A stretch of DNA of 64,000 nt, taken from contig NZ_CP042434.1 of the NCBI RefSeq assembly GCF_007971385.1, positions 3,782,001-3,846,000 of the forward strand, in the 5' to 3' direction. The stretch is from Arachidicoccus ginsenosidivorans. GTDB taxonomy: Bacteria > Bacteroidota > Bacteroidia > Chitinophagales > Chitinophagaceae. Positions 1-11,300 of the stretch are shown piece after piece (positions within the stretch are counted from its first letter, which is position 1; each line of letters starts with the position of its first letter). The translations under genes were made by a program, and so were the position numbers. The notes under the pieces were generated by a model, which was given only the letters and a program-made list of their open reading frames with translations, had not been told where the DNA came from and searched no databases.

Positions 1-1
1 A

Positions 2-964
2 TTACAATACCTCCGGGTTAGCGATTAGGGTCGGACTTCCATTTATATAGTTGAGCGCATTCTCGAAGGCTTTGCCAAAATACAGTTCATAGCCATTGCG
101 TTCCACATATCCTATATGCGGTGTACAGACTACGTTGTCAAAGGCAAGCAGGGGGTAATCCTTGTCAAAAATAGGCTCTTCGTCATAAACATCTGTGCCT
201 ACATTAATTTGCTTGCCGCTATTTAGCACCTCTAAAAGGGCACCGGCTTCAATCAGCTCCGCCCTGGAAGTATTTATGAGGGTGGCACCTTGTTTGAGCA
301 TCATCAGATCTTCCGGCTTTACAATACCATTTGTAGACTTATTGAGTCTTAAATGTAAAGTGACAATATCGGACAATTCAAAGAACGCAGCCTTTGAAGC
401 TGCTGCATTAAATCCATCTTCCAGAGCTTTTTGTCTGGAGTTTTCACTGCCCCAAACCAGGACAGTGGCACCGAAGACTTTGGCGTATTGCGCTATTTTT
501 TGACCAATTTTGCCATAGCCCCAGATACCTATTGTTTTCCCATAAATAGAGTCGCCCATATTGATCTGCCAGTCTCCGTTTTTCATCCCTTCAATGGCTT
601 GAGGAATTTTTCTAACGGTATTTAATAGTAAGGCCCAGGTTAGCTCCGCTGGTGCAACAGGTGAGCCAACGCCTTCAGCCACTGCAACACCATATTTTGT
701 GCAGTCTGCCAGATTTAGGTGATTGGAAATCTTCCCTGTTTGACTGATCAGTTTAAGGTTAGGCAGTAAGGATAGTAACGCTTCATTAACCTGCGTACGT
801 TCTCTGGTTAGTACCAGTACTTCCGTATCGCTTAAATGAGCAGCCAGCTCCACCGGGTCTTTTAGACTTTTGTGCAATATGCTTATATCCTGTCCCTGGA
901 GTAGCTTAAAACAGGTAAGGTCTTTAATTACGTTTTGATAATCGTCTAATATGCTGATTTTCAT
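2..964 (-). CDS. D-2-hydroxyacid dehydrogenase, NAD-binding
   Basis: Complete 320-residue member of the D-isomer-specific 2-hydroxyacid dehydrogenase family (SerA/GyaR-like), which interconverts 2-hydroxyacids and 2-oxoacids with NAD(P)H in the cytoplasm. The Rossmann motif GIWGYGKIGQ lies near residues 146-155. The family catalytic triad is visible as Arg234 (NTSRAEL), Glu263 (DEEP) and His283 (TPHIGY). The length suits single-domain relatives without the ACT domain of SerA. The stop codon lies at the window edge (2-4), so the downstream neighbour is unknown. The substrate cannot be told from sequence; glyoxylate, hydroxypyruvate or 3-phosphoglycerate are possible. Confidence 0.9.
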   Translation of the reverse strand: MKISILDDYQNVIKDLTCFKLLQGQDISILHKSLKDPVELAAHLSDTEVLVLTRERTQVNEALLSLLPNLKLISQTGKISNHLNLADCTKYGVAVAEGVGSPVAPAELTWALLLNTVRKIPQAIEGMKNGDWQINMGDSIYGKTIGIWGYGKIGQKIAQYAKVFGATVLVWGSENSRQKALEDGFNAAASKAAFFELSDIVTLHLRLNKSTNGIVKPEDLMMLKQGATLINTSRAELIEAGALLEVLNSGKQINVGTDVYDEEPIFDKDYPLLAFDNVVCTPHIGYVERNGYELYFGKAFENALNYINGSPTLIANPEVL

Positions 965-1282
965 TGTGTTTTAATTGTAGGTTATGTCTTTTCGTTTCTA
1001 GGTAATCTGCATTTTCTTGTAACGCATTTTAGCAAAAGATTGCATTTCTAAATTTTTGATACAGCTGGCAGTGTGCTGAGGTTATTTTGATCATAATAAC
1101 CCCAAGGCGTTATAAAGCAAATATATGGAAAATGGCCAACAAGATTGGTGGAGCTAATTACCTGGTTTTCCCAAAAGAAACTAACTGAATAATTCTGGCT
1201 ACTACAAAGAGGATCTTATATGGATTTTAACCGGCAATTCCTTGGTTTTAGTTTATTTTTGCCGCATAAACATTCAAAATTT
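965..1282. other. Divergent intergenic region
   Basis: Non-coding stretch between two divergent genes, so it should hold promoters for both. The only structure I see is an imperfect palindrome centred on TGATCA, with 7-bp arms GGTTATT (1080-1086) and AATAACC (1095-1101). It could be an operator. No convincing TTTG/TAnnTTTG pair was found. Confidence 0.4.
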
Positions 1283-2410
1283 ATGCGTCCTATACAGATG
1301 GTCGATTTAAAGACCCAATATCAAAAATTAAAACCACAGATCGATAAAGCAGTCATTGATGTGCTGGAAAGTGCCGCTTTTATCGGTGGCAAACCTGTAG
1401 CAACTTTCGCTGAAAATTTAGGTAACTACTTGGGAATTAAGCATGTAATTCCTTGTGCAAATGGAACAGATGCGTTGCAGATTGCGCTAATGGCACTGGA
1501 CTTACAACCAGGTGATGAAGTCATTACGCCTTCTTTTACTTTTATAGCTACGACTGAAGTAGTGGCCTTGTTAAAGATTAAACCGGTCTTTGTGGATGTG
1601 GATAAGGATACATTTTGTATGGATATTGATGCCGTTAAAAAGGCCATTACTCCCAAAACAAAGGCCATCGTACCGGTGCATCTGTATGGGCAGGCCACCG
1701 ACATGGAACCCTTAATGGCGCTTGCAAAAGCACACAATATAGCTGTTATTGAAGACAATGCCCAGGCGATTGGCTGTGATTATACCTTCAGTGACGGGTC
1801 CGTTAAGAAAACAGGCACCATTGGTGATATCGGTACGACTTCTTTTTTCCCCTCAAAAAATTTGGGCGGATATGGCGATGGAGGTGCGATATGCACGGAT
1901 AGCGATACACTGGCCGCCAAAATGCGGATAATTGCCTCACATGGTTCTGCCAAAAGATACTATCACGAAGTCGTTGGGGTCAATTCCCGTTTGGATACTA
2001 TTCAGGCGGCTATTTTAGATATTAAACTGCCGCATTTAGATGAGTATATTGCTGCGCGTAATCAGGCAGCAGATTATTATGATAAGGCATTCGCCGGGCA
2101 TCCAAAAATCAAAACACCTGTCAGAAGTGACAAATCCAACCATGTATTTCATCAATATACATTAATTCTTGAAGGAGTGGATAGAGACGGTTTGCAGGCT
2201 TATTTGAGCACGCAGCAGATCCCAGCTATGATCTATTATCCGGTGCCAGGCCATCGTCAGCAGATGTTTGCTGCTTTTGAAACGGATTATGACTTGCCTG
2301 TAACTGATTATCTGACATCCAGGGTGATATCACTACCCATCCATACTGAACTGGATGAGCAGCAATTAGCCCATATAACAAGTCATGTTTTGGAATTTTG
2401 TAACCGTTAA
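1283..2410 (+). CDS. DegT/DnrJ/EryC1/StrS-family sugar aminotransferase
   Basis: PLP-dependent enzyme that aminates keto-sugar nucleotides (ArnB/WecE/FdtB family), supplying amino sugars for surface polysaccharide. I chose the ATG at 1283 (375 residues) because the product then begins MRPIQMVDLK, the usual family N-terminus. An in-frame ATG at 1220 would add 21 residues with no family resemblance. Visible features are GTDALQIAL near residue 61, the cofactor-binding EDNAQAIG near 167, and the PLP lysine in FFPSKNLGG (Lys192). It is followed 14 bp later by rfbD, so the pair probably forms a nucleotide-sugar operon. The exact sugar is not determined. Confidence 0.9.
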   Translation: MRPIQMVDLKTQYQKLKPQIDKAVIDVLESAAFIGGKPVATFAENLGNYLGIKHVIPCANGTDALQIALMALDLQPGDEVITPSFTFIATTEVVALLKIKPVFVDVDKDTFCMDIDAVKKAITPKTKAIVPVHLYGQATDMEPLMALAKAHNIAVIEDNAQAIGCDYTFSDGSVKKTGTIGDIGTTSFFPSKNLGGYGDGGAICTDSDTLAAKMRIIASHGSAKRYYHEVVGVNSRLDTIQAAILDIKLPHLDEYIAARNQAADYYDKAFAGHPKIKTPVRSDKSNHVFHQYTLILEGVDRDGLQAYLSTQQIPAMIYYPVPGHRQQMFAAFETDYDLPVTDYLTSRVISLPIHTELDEQQLAHITSHVLEFCNR

Positions 2411-2424
2411 AACCTCCTATTATT

Positions 2425-3300
2425 TTGAGCGTAACGACTCCTACGATTATAGTAACCGGAAAAAATGGCCAACTGGGCAGCGAATTGCTGGATATTCACA
2501 TGTCATATCCGGGATATAAGTTTGTATTTCTGGACAGAAATCAGTTAGACCTTGCAAAACCGGAACAGTTTGAAGCTATTTTTGAGCAGTATAAGCCTGC
2601 ATTTTTTATCAATGCGGGTGCTTATACTGCGGTAGATAAAGCCGAGACAGAAAAAGAACTGGCCATGGCCGTTAATGGCATCGCACCTGGCAAAATAGCT
2701 ACATTATGCCGTGAATATGGTGCCAAATTGATTCATATCTCCACAGATTATGTCTTTGATGGAAATGGAACCGCTCCCTATATGCCAGACCAAGCCACTC
2801 ATCCGCTCAATTATTACGGGCAGACTAAATTAAAAGGAGAGGAGTCGGCGCTTGCCCATAATCCTGGTACTATTATCATCCGAACCGCCTGGGTATATAG
2901 TGCCTATGGGCATAACTTTGTCAAAACGATGCTACGTCTGATGAGTGAACGTCCATCCATAAATGTGGTCGGTGATCAATATGGTGCACCAACTTATGCA
3001 AGAGATCTGGCATTGGCTATCATGGATATTATTGGAAAAGGTGCGGCTCATCAAGGAATCTATCATTTTAGTAATGAGGGCAAGATTTCCTGGTATGACT
3101 TTGCTAGGGCCATCAGGGACCTGGCAGGCCTTACCTGTGCAGTGAATGAGATTACAACGGCCGATTTTCCAACGCCCGCTAAAAGGCCCGCTTATTCTGT
3201 TCTGGACAAAGGCAGTCTTATCCGCGATTATGGCATCCAACCAAGAGATTGGCAGGTGGCTTTAAAGGAATGCTTAGGCTATCTACAGCGGCTAGCCTGA
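2425..3300 (+). CDS. rfbD: dTDP-4-dehydrorhamnose reductase
   Basis: Final enzyme of dTDP-L-rhamnose synthesis, reducing dTDP-4-dehydro-L-rhamnose with NAD(P)H. The 291-residue product has the extended-SDR nucleotide motif VTGKNGQLGSE at residues 10-20, STDYVFDG at 106-113 and the catalytic YxxxK as Tyr131-Gly-Gln-Thr-Lys135. Length and motifs match RfbD/RmlD. The start is TTG at 2425, 14 bp after the aminotransferase stop; no in-frame ATG lies before the nucleotide motif. The other rhamnose genes (rmlA, B, C) are not in the window. A strong terminator follows at 3385. Confidence 0.92.
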   Translation: MSVTTPTIIVTGKNGQLGSELLDIHMSYPGYKFVFLDRNQLDLAKPEQFEAIFEQYKPAFFINAGAYTAVDKAETEKELAMAVNGIAPGKIATLCREYGAKLIHISTDYVFDGNGTAPYMPDQATHPLNYYGQTKLKGEESALAHNPGTIIIRTAWVYSAYGHNFVKTMLRLMSERPSINVVGDQYGAPTYARDLALAIMDIIGKGAAHQGIYHFSNEGKISWYDFARAIRDLAGLTCAVNEITTADFPTPAKRPAYSVLDKGSLIRDYGIQPRDWQVALKECLGYLQRLA

Positions 3301-3384
3301 TGATTCCAAAAGATTATGCTCCGCTCTATCGTGGTGATGAGGTGTTGAGTTAACTAATGGAGGTTTATCTCCTTAAAAATAAAA

Positions 3385-3426
3385 AAGGCGAATAGTGTTA
3401 ATATGCATTTTTACACTGTTCGCCTT
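3385..3426. terminator. Bidirectional terminator between rfbD and tex
   Basis: Near-perfect hairpin with arms AAGGCGAATAGTGT (3385-3398) and ACACTGTTCGCCTT (3413-3426), with A-rich sequence on one side and T-rich on the other. It serves the convergent rfbD and tex genes. Confidence 0.85.
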
Positions 3427-3477
3427 ATTTATTAACTTAAACGATATCTGGACAAATGTTTTTTGTTTTTGCCCGTT

Positions 3478-5750
3478 CTATTTGCCGAATTTCTTTTTAA
3501 GCAAAGAGAGTGCATCTCCCATGGCCATAGAAGAAAGGTCTTGTTCGGGCTTTTTATTTTCTGTTCTGGCCTTATCTCTTCCTTTTGAGGGCCTTTACTG
3601 CTGCCATTGCTTGGGCTTCCATTTTCCTCTGCCTGACGAATTGATAGCCCGATTCTTGAGCGTTGTATATCCACCTCCATCACTTTAACCTTTACTTTGT
3701 CGTTTAATTTAACGACTTCGTTTGGATCCGTAATATATCTGTTCGCAAGTTCAGAGACGTGTACCAGGCCATCTTGTTTAACACCAATATCTACAAAAAC
3801 GCCAAAGCGGGTAATATTAGTGACAATACCCGGAACCACCATGCCTATACTGACATCTTCAATTTTGTATATATTGGCGTATTCAAATTGTTCGATTTCG
3901 CTACGTGGATCCAGTCCTGGTTTTTTAAGTTCAATTAAAACGTCTTTGATGGTATGTTCTCCAAAGGCTTCGGTAATGTATTTCTTAGGATCTATGGACT
4001 TAATCAATGGCTCATTGCCGATTAATTCACCAACTGATACCTGTAGGTCTTTGGCCATGGCTTCCACCAGGGCGTAGGCTTCCGGATGTACAGCGCTTGC
4101 GTCAAGTGGATTTGCACCCTTTTTGATACGCATAAAACCAGCACATTGTTCAAATGCTTTCCCGCCTAGTCTGGGAACTTCCAGTAATTGCTTTCTGGTA
4201 GAAAACCCACCGACCTCTGTGCGGTGACGAATGATATTCTCCGCCAGTGAAGGTCCGATGCCACTAACATAACTTAATAAATGTTTACTGGCGGTATTTA
4301 GATTAACACCGACGGCATTTACACAGCTGATTACGGTCTGATCTAGTTTTTCTTTTAAGCGAAACTGATTTACATCATGCTGATACTGCCCTACACCAAT
4401 ACTCTTGGGATCGATTTTTACGAGTTCAGCCAGCGGATCCATAAGTCTTCTGCCGATGCTGACCGCACCTCTGATAGTTAAATCCTGATCAGGGAACTCT
4501 TCTCTGGCGATTTCAGAGGCAGAATAGATGGAGGCACCATCTTCATTGACCAAAAATACCGGGAGTCCCAGATTAAGCGTTCTGATAAACTGATCGGTTT
4601 CTCTGCCTGCAGTGCCATCCCCAATAGCAAATACCTGAATATCATACTGTTGAACAAGTGCCCTTATCGTGTTTTCGGCGGCGGTTAGCCGGTGATTTTT
4701 CTCGTGGACATAAATGAGATCTGTGGTGAGTAAATCACCTTTTTCGTCCAGAATCACCACTTTACATCCAGTTCTGTAACCTGGATCGATGGCCAGCATC
4801 CTTTTACTGCCTAGTGGAGATGAAAGTAGCAATTGCCTTAAATTTTCTGCAAATACAGTAATGGCCTCTTCGTCTGCCTGTTGTTTTAACTGTGTCCTAA
4901 ATTCTGTTTCCAGGCTGGGTTGTAATAGTCTGCGATAAGTATCACGAATGGCTTTTTTTACCTGCAGGCTAGCCTCGGTACCATTGGGCTTATAATATTT
5001 ATCTTCTAAGGTGGCAAGAGCAACTTCTTCAGAAGGATTGATTGACATTCGGAGGAAACCTTCCAGGAAGCCACGCAGAACTGCCAGTATCCGATGAGAA
5101 GGTATTTTTGAAATTAATTCGGAAAACTCAAAATAGTCCTTGAATTTAGCACCCTCGGTTTCTTTGCCGGCGATGACTGTACTGATCAGTACCGCCTCAT
5201 TTTCAAAAAGGCGACGCACTTCAGCCCTGGTTTCGGCGTCTTCATTGATCATCTCCGAAATAATATCACGTGCACCCTGTAGTGCCTGATCCGTAGTCGT
5301 AATCGTATCACTCAGGTATTTGGTGGCTTCTGCTTCCAGGTCCATATCAGTTTGCTCAAATAGCAATAAACCAAGTGGCTCCAGCCCGGCCTCTCTGGCG
5401 GCCTGTGCTTTGGTTTTGCGTTTAGGCTTGTAGGGCAGATAAATATCTTCAATCTCGGCCAACGTGGTGGCTTTGGCTAACTTTTCTTCTAGGGCAGGGG
5501 TCATTTTTCCCTGTTCTGTAATGGCATTTTCAACAAATGCCTTCCGTTCTGTAAATTCCTTTAAAAATTTGGCTTCATCCTGTATGGATTGAATTTGAAC
5601 TTCATCCAGTGCTCCTGTTTTATCTTTCCTGTACCGGGCAATAAAGGGTATAGTACTGCCTTCCTGTAGTAAAGTCAAGACGGATTCTACCTGGGCAGGG
5701 CGTATATTTAATTTAGACGCAATGGGTTGTGCGAATTCCAGCATATTCAA
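3478..5750 (-). CDS. tex: Tex-family S1 RNA-binding transcription accessory protein (one-base frameshift near the 3' end)
   Basis: Homologue of Tex/YhgF, a cytoplasmic nucleic-acid-binding protein linked to transcription and RNA handling. It shows the N-terminal helical module (FIARYRKD near residue 40), the YqgF-like nuclease fold (LAIDPGYRTGCKVV), helix-hairpin-helix motifs and a C-terminal S1 domain (VTNITRFGVFVDIG). As read, the frame slips after SSKGPQK and runs on to 3432 with a tail unlike Tex. One extra base in the T4 run at 3583-3586 (A4 on the coding strand) restores a normal end, MGDALSLLKKKFGK, stopping at 3478 (about 757 residues). The break lies only in the tail, so it is probably a sequencing undercall. 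Confidence 0.9.
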
Positions 5751-5828
5751 CGTGTTTTTATTCTAATAGGGGAGCGAAAGTAAAATTAATTCTGGTGAAA
5801 TCCAGTTTTTTAAATCCAGATTATGGAC

Positions 5829-6383
5829 TTATTCGCCATAATTTTTTATGATCATAGACTCTGAGAGTTTTTCCCCGCCATTTTTAAGAATAAGCTCCAA
5901 TACTTTGGTGGTTGCTAAGGCGTCCCCTCCGGCGCGGTGCCGGTTATCTAAACAGATATTCAGGTCTTCGCAGAGGCTTTCCAGGCCATGTTTGACCAGA
6001 TTAGGGAAGGCTTTTCTGCTGAGTTCCAATGTGCAAAGCACAGGCATTTGCAGTTTGTGACCAGCCTTTTCCATAAAATATTTAAGATAAGGGTAGTCAA
6101 AAGAAGCGTTGTGCGCCACAAAAGTGGTTTTGTTTAATAATTTGAGGATCGTAGGAGCGACCGTTTCAAAAACGGGCGCATCTGCCACCATTTTATCACT
6201 GATGCCCGTTAATTTAGCTACATATTTAGGAATGGCCATCTTTGGGTTGACCAAGGTGGAATATTGATCAATAATTTGCTGACCGTCAAATAAAACAATG
6301 GCTATTTCTGTGATGCCGTTTTTACTGGCTGGGCTGCCCGTACCTTCTATATCGACAACGGCATATATTCTTTTTCTCTTCAT
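5829..6383 (-). CDS. 3'-5' exonuclease, DnaQ/DEDDh type
   Basis: A 184-residue stand-alone exonuclease domain like the proofreading epsilon subunit of DNA polymerase III. All DEDDh metal and catalytic residues can be placed: Asp11 and Glu13 in VVDIEGTG, Asp96 in HNASFDYPYL, His149 and Asp154 in NRHRAGGDA. It lacks the C-terminal polymerase-binding part of true DnaQ and any UvrC-like or BRCT fusion, so a role in repair or RNA trimming (RNase T-like) is equally possible. It lies 78 bp beyond the tex start on the same strand. Confidence 0.85.
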   Translation of the reverse strand: MKRKRIYAVVDIEGTGSPASKNGITEIAIVLFDGQQIIDQYSTLVNPKMAIPKYVAKLTGISDKMVADAPVFETVAPTILKLLNKTTFVAHNASFDYPYLKYFMEKAGHKLQMPVLCTLELSRKAFPNLVKHGLESLCEDLNICLDNRHRAGGDALATTKVLELILKNGGEKLSESMIIKNYGE

Positions 6384-6497
6384 AACTTATAAGGCCACAA
6401 TAATAAGGCTTTTTTCATGAAAATTGCCCTATTGAAGCGTTGATGATGAGTTAAGTTAGACATATTTTCACGATTTTTTTATTTGACAGGTATTCTT

Positions 6498-6505
6498 TAT
6501 CTTTG
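6498..6505 (+). promoter_or_regulatory. Candidate -7 element (TAnnTTTG)
   Basis: TATCTTTG matches the Bacteroidota -7 consensus and sits 19 bp before the ATG of the small lipoprotein gene. The expected -33 TTTG is not at the right spacing, so this is a weak call. Confidence 0.35.
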
Positions 6506-6524
6506 GATATTCAAATTTTTGGCT

Positions 6525-6752
6525 ATGCGAAAAATTTTCTATTGTTGTTTGTTTATTGGAGGCCTGCTGCTAACTGCCTGCAAGAATCAAATGTCAGAAT
6601 TTAAGGATTTTAAAGACCAAATGCGCAGTTCCCTATGGCATTCTGTCCTGGATAAGGTAAGTTTGGACCAGGGAGATTCTACGGCTGCGGAAAACCCGCA
6701 CCCGCTGAACTATTTTCTTCGGGAAGGCTTTGCGGCTAAATTTGGACTTTAA
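6525..6752 (+). CDS. Small predicted lipoprotein, function unknown
   Basis: A 75-residue product starting MRKIFYCC with a hydrophobic signal and a lipobox LLTAC (Cys19), so it should be a membrane-anchored lipoprotein. The mature part is about 57 residues, polar, with no family I recognise. The ATG at 6525 is preferred to an upstream in-frame start at 6483 because it gives a clean signal peptide. It stands alone between the divergent exonuclease gene and pyrB. Confidence 0.6.
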   Translation: MRKIFYCCLFIGGLLLTACKNQMSEFKDFKDQMRSSLWHSVLDKVSLDQGDSTAAENPHPLNYFLREGFAAKFGL

Positions 6753-6864
6753 ACAAAACCCCTTTACATATTTAGGCTAATATATGTAAATAAATTATTA
6801 TGTCTGAAATTTTTTTCAGCAAAAAATGCGCGCAAAAAAGAAAAACGCCTAACTTCGTTTTTTA

Positions 6865-7800
6865 ATGGCACTATCTACACAACATTTGTTAGGCATTAAA
6901 GACATCTCCAAAAAGGATATTGAAATCATCCTTTCCACTGCCCATCAATTTAAAGAAGTTTTACAAAGACCTGTTAAGAAAGTTCCTTCTCTCAGGGATC
7001 TTACTGTTGTTAATTTATTTTTTGAGAATTCCACACGTACCAGAATGTCTTTTGAGCTGGCAGAAAAAAGACTTTCTGCGGATACGCTGAATTTTTCTGC
7101 GGCTGCTTCTTCCGTTAAAAAAGGTGAAACACTTTTGGATACGGTCAATAACATCCTGAGTATGAAGGTGGATATGGTCGTAATGCGCCATAGCGCCAGT
7201 GGAGCCCCGCATTTTCTGGCAAAACATATTAATGCAGCTATCATTAATGCCGGAGACGGCATTAATGAACATCCGACGCAGGCGTTGTTGGATGCCTTAT
7301 CTATGACTGAAAAGTTTAATAAACTGGAAGGATTAAAAGTGGCAATTATCGGCGATGTGATGCATAGTAGGGTGGCACTTAGTAATATTTATTTATTGAA
7401 AAAGATGGGGGCAGAGGTAATGGTGGCAGGTCCACCGACGCTAATCCCTAAATATATGGGCCAGGCACTTGACGTGAGGGTGGAGTATAATCTGAAAAAG
7501 GCGCTGGCCTGGTGTGATGTTGCCAATGTATTGCGTATTCAGCTGGAAAGGCAAAATCAACCGCTATTTTCGTCGCTCAGGGAATATAACCTGGCTTATG
7601 GCGTCAGTCGCAAACTGCTGGAGTCTTTGGATAAGGAAATCGTTATTATGCATCCGGGACCTATTAACAGAGGGGTTGAACTGGACAGTGATGTAGCGGA
7701 TGGCCCCTTTTCCATTATATTAAATCAAGTAGAAAATGGCGTGGCCGTCCGTATGGCTGCTCTTTATCTTTATTCAGGTAAGGATATTTCTCCGTCCTGA
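6865..7800 (+). CDS. pyrB: Aspartate carbamoyltransferase, catalytic chain
   Basis: Catalyses carbamoyl phosphate + L-aspartate to N-carbamoyl-L-aspartate, the first committed step of pyrimidine synthesis. The 311-residue length is typical. The carbamoyl-phosphate loop FFENSTRTRMSFE lies at residues 52-64, HPTQALLD at 136-143, and the C-terminal HPGPINRGVE segment is present. No pyrI regulatory chain lies nearby, so it may act as the catalytic trimer alone. coaD follows after 36 bp and may be cotranscribed. Confidence 0.97.
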   Translation: MALSTQHLLGIKDISKKDIEIILSTAHQFKEVLQRPVKKVPSLRDLTVVNLFFENSTRTRMSFELAEKRLSADTLNFSAAASSVKKGETLLDTVNNILSMKVDMVVMRHSASGAPHFLAKHINAAIINAGDGINEHPTQALLDALSMTEKFNKLEGLKVAIIGDVMHSRVALSNIYLLKKMGAEVMVAGPPTLIPKYMGQALDVRVEYNLKKALAWCDVANVLRIQLERQNQPLFSSLREYNLAYGVSRKLLESLDKEIVIMHPGPINRGVELDSDVADGPFSIILNQVENGVAVRMAALYLYSGKDISPS

Positions 7801-7836
7801 TGTGTGCATATATTAAAAACCACCTAAGACAAAAGT

Positions 7837-8307
7837 ATGCAAAGAATAGCCTTATTTCCGGGAACCTTTGATCCCATGACCTTAGGGCATGTGGATATTA
7901 TCAATCGGTCTTTGGATCTGTTTGATAAGATCATTATTGGTATTGGTACAAATATCAATAAGAAACCGATGTATTCAGAGCAGCAACGTGTGGATTGGAT
8001 TAAAGAAATTTACAAGGATGAATCCAGGGTGGACGCAAGAATCTATGAAGGTTTGACGGTGAACTTCTGCAAAGAGGTTGGAGCAGGTTATATTATTCGG
8101 GGAATCCGGTTTGTGAGTGATTTTGAGTATGAGAAGACGATTGCAGATATGAACCGAAGCCTGGATGATACAATTGAAACTATTTTTCTGACCTGTTTAC
8201 CTAAATATTCTTCTGTAGCATCCACATTGGTAAGAGATGTAATTAGAAATGGTGGAAACGCCTCCATGTTTTTGCCGGAGGTGATTCGTAAGGGGATCGG
8301 CCAGTAG
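7837..8307 (+). CDS. coaD: Phosphopantetheine adenylyltransferase
   Basis: Transfers AMP from ATP to 4'-phosphopantetheine, giving dephospho-CoA, the penultimate step of coenzyme A synthesis. The 156-residue protein starts with the nucleotidyltransferase motif FPGTFDPMTLGHVDII (residues 7-22, with the T/HxGH signature) and carries the IIRGIRFVSDFEYE segment near residue 86 and SSVASTLVRDV near the C-terminus, all typical of CoaD. A small hairpin (8341-8359, arms AGTAGC/GCTACT) separates it from the next gene. Confidence 0.97.
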   Translation: MQRIALFPGTFDPMTLGHVDIINRSLDLFDKIIIGIGTNINKKPMYSEQQRVDWIKEIYKDESRVDARIYEGLTVNFCKEVGAGYIIRGIRFVSDFEYEKTIADMNRSLDDTIETIFLTCLPKYSSVASTLVRDVIRNGGNASMFLPEVIRKGIGQ

Positions 8308-8380
8308 ACATTAGCCACGTTTGTTATTATTCAAATAGTTAGTAGCATTTTAAGCTACTGACTTGAAAGTCGTATTACCT

Positions 8381-11300
8381 ATGAAAAGACTATTCGCCTT
8401 AATTGGTCTGCTTTTTTGCTATGTGTTTTCCTGGGCGCAGCAAGGTGAATTCGTACTGCATTCCATCAACCTGCCTGCGAAATTCGGTCAGCAAATCATA
8501 ACCTGTTTAGAACAAGATAAGCAAGGAATGTTATGGTTTGTGACCAATGATGGATTATTTCGATTTGATGGCAATGATGTCGTTCATCTAGGCGCTGATA
8601 CAGATCCCAAAATTGCCCATTTGAATATAAAATCGCTTTTTAATGATCGAAAAAATAATATGTGGATCGGTGCGCAGGACGGCATCACTAAATTAAACCT
8701 TCATAATTGGACTACCTCAGAAATTAAGGCACCCAAGCATTCATCTCCATTAAGTCTTTATATCAGAACGATGACTGAGGATAAAAACGGGATGGTTTAT
8801 GCAGGTAGCCAGGATGGACGCGTCTATAAAATCGTTCGAGACAGCATGGTTTGTATCTTTGATATGAATTTGGCTTTTAAGGACTTGTATGATTTACCGA
8901 ATATTACATTTTTGCAAGTAGTGGGCAACGGTCAATTATGGATTGGAAGTTCTGTGGGTAAACTTGTACGTTTGGATATTCATCCAGATGGCACTTATGG
9001 CAAGACGAAGTTTTTCGGGTTGGATATTTTCAAAAGGGAACAGGTGGTAATGGCCAGTTTTAATCCACAAGGAAATTGTATCATGGAAGTGCCTAATTTT
9101 GGCCTTTATTTTATGAATGGCACAACGGGTGACATCAGAAAAATAAAAGCTCCTTATGGGAATTTAGGCACGCATGGACAGGTATACATGACGCCTTTGG
9201 ATGCCAATAGGACGATTATTATGACCAACACACCTGGAATCAGCAAAGAAAAGCTTTTTATATATGATTTTCGCTCGGATTCATTTTCGGTGCAGCAATT
9301 ACATTATCCGGGTTACCTGGATGAAAATCACATTGTCTGGTTAAGTCATACCGGATCCAAAATTCTACTTTCTCTAAATGATCATTTATTGGAGCTGGCG
9401 CCTTCCCACAGCCCATTTTCGGCCATTATGGCCGCTCCAAAATCACTGAACAGTATCAGAGCCATTTATAAACAACCCGGCGGTCCCCTGCTTGCCGGAT
9501 CCTATAAAGACGGTTTTGTTCGTTTTGATGAACACACAGGGGAAAAACAGATAGTGATCAGAAGATATGTATATAGTATACTACCATGGAATAAAGATAC
9601 TGTCCTTTTAAGCACAGAAGGCAATGGCTTATATTGGTATGAAATCGGCCTGAATAAATTAACGCAGATCCCTATTACGGATGATAATATTAACGGGAAG
9701 CCCATGGGGAATTTTCTGACGTTTTTAAGCCGTTATGACAAAAAACATTTTTTAGTTGGTACCTATGAAAGACTCTACAAGGTTAATCCTTATGAGCATA
9801 GGGCTCGCTCTGTCAGAGAGGATCAGTTATTGAAAACAAGAGTGCTTGGTATATTAAAGCGCCCAAATGATTATCTGATAGCCACAGAAAATGGGATCCT
9901 CAGTTGGCAAAGTAAGACTGATACCATTGTTCCCTTTGGTTTAACGACGGCTGAGGCAGAATTACCTGCGGTACCTGTTTATGGAATGGTTGCAGTTGGT
10001 CAGGAAATTTGGGCTGCCACGGGGGGGTACGGTATTGTTATTTATAATGAGCAAGGGCAATCTGTTGATACCATTGGTAAGAAAGAAGGACTGGCAGCAG
10101 GAATTGTATTTACCCTAGCTGCAACAGATAAATATATACTTGCAGGTACAAAAAATGGGTTAAGTGCAATAAATAAGCAGACGCATCATATAACCAATTA
10201 TTCCACTTTGGATCAATTGCCAGCCAATGAATTTAATAGTGCGGCGAAATTCCAGGCTGGCAATACGGTTTATTTGGGTACTATTGACGGAGTGGTCCGC
10301 TTTAATACAGATAAATTGGATGCTTACGGCTCCGAAGCATTAGAAGGAAATCTTTATATAACGGAGCTGACCGTTACTGATAAGAAGGGCAATACTGTCA
10401 ATGATTATACTTTGCCCTATCAAAGTACCAAGGGTTTTAGGATTGCAGCTGGAACGGCCTATTTTTCTATAGGTTTTGGAAGTATGAAGCAATCGATGGA
10501 GCATCTGGATTATTACTACCGGCTTGGGGCAGATCAACAATGGATTTCTGTAGGAGCCAATAGAAAAGTGACCTTTATTGGTATGCCGCCGGGGCATTAT
10601 CAGCTGGAACTGGTCGCCAGATTACCGGATGGCAACTGGAGCAAAACATTGCTAAATATGCCCATTGAGGTAGCACCGGCATTTTACCAGACCATCTGGT
10701 TTAAATTATTATTGGCTTTATTACTTATTGGCCTTGTTTGGTCGGTGATCAAATACAGGGAAAAGCAGGCAGAAAAAGAGCGGGGCTTGCGATTGAAAAT
10801 TGCCGGAGACCTGCATGATGAGATTGGCAGTACACTGGCCGGGATGTCAATGCAGGCAGAAATGCTGCTCAGTGGTCATCAGCAGTTGCAAAGTAAATAT
10901 CTGAGAAGTATCGCAGATAATGGCAGGGCAGCAGTGCAGACCATGGGGATATCGTCTGGTCCATTGACCCCAGAAATGATGACAGCCTCAGTTTGTACCA
11001 GAGAATGGAACGATATGGCAATAAAGTACTGGGGGATTCTGATATCGCCATTGGGCTGCAAAGTCAAGGTTTTTCAGAAAAGCAGTACATCCCACAAAAA
11101 ATTCGGCAAAATGTGATGCTTATTTATAAAGAAGCACTAACCAATATTATTAAACATTCGGATGCCACAAGGGTAGATGTGCGCTTTATGGCCTATAATA
11201 AAGGGTTTAAGCTCCAAATTATAGATAACGGTAAAGGCCTTCAACCAGAACAATTAATCAATGGAAAACCTATTGCTACGGGGCACGGACTAAAAAATAT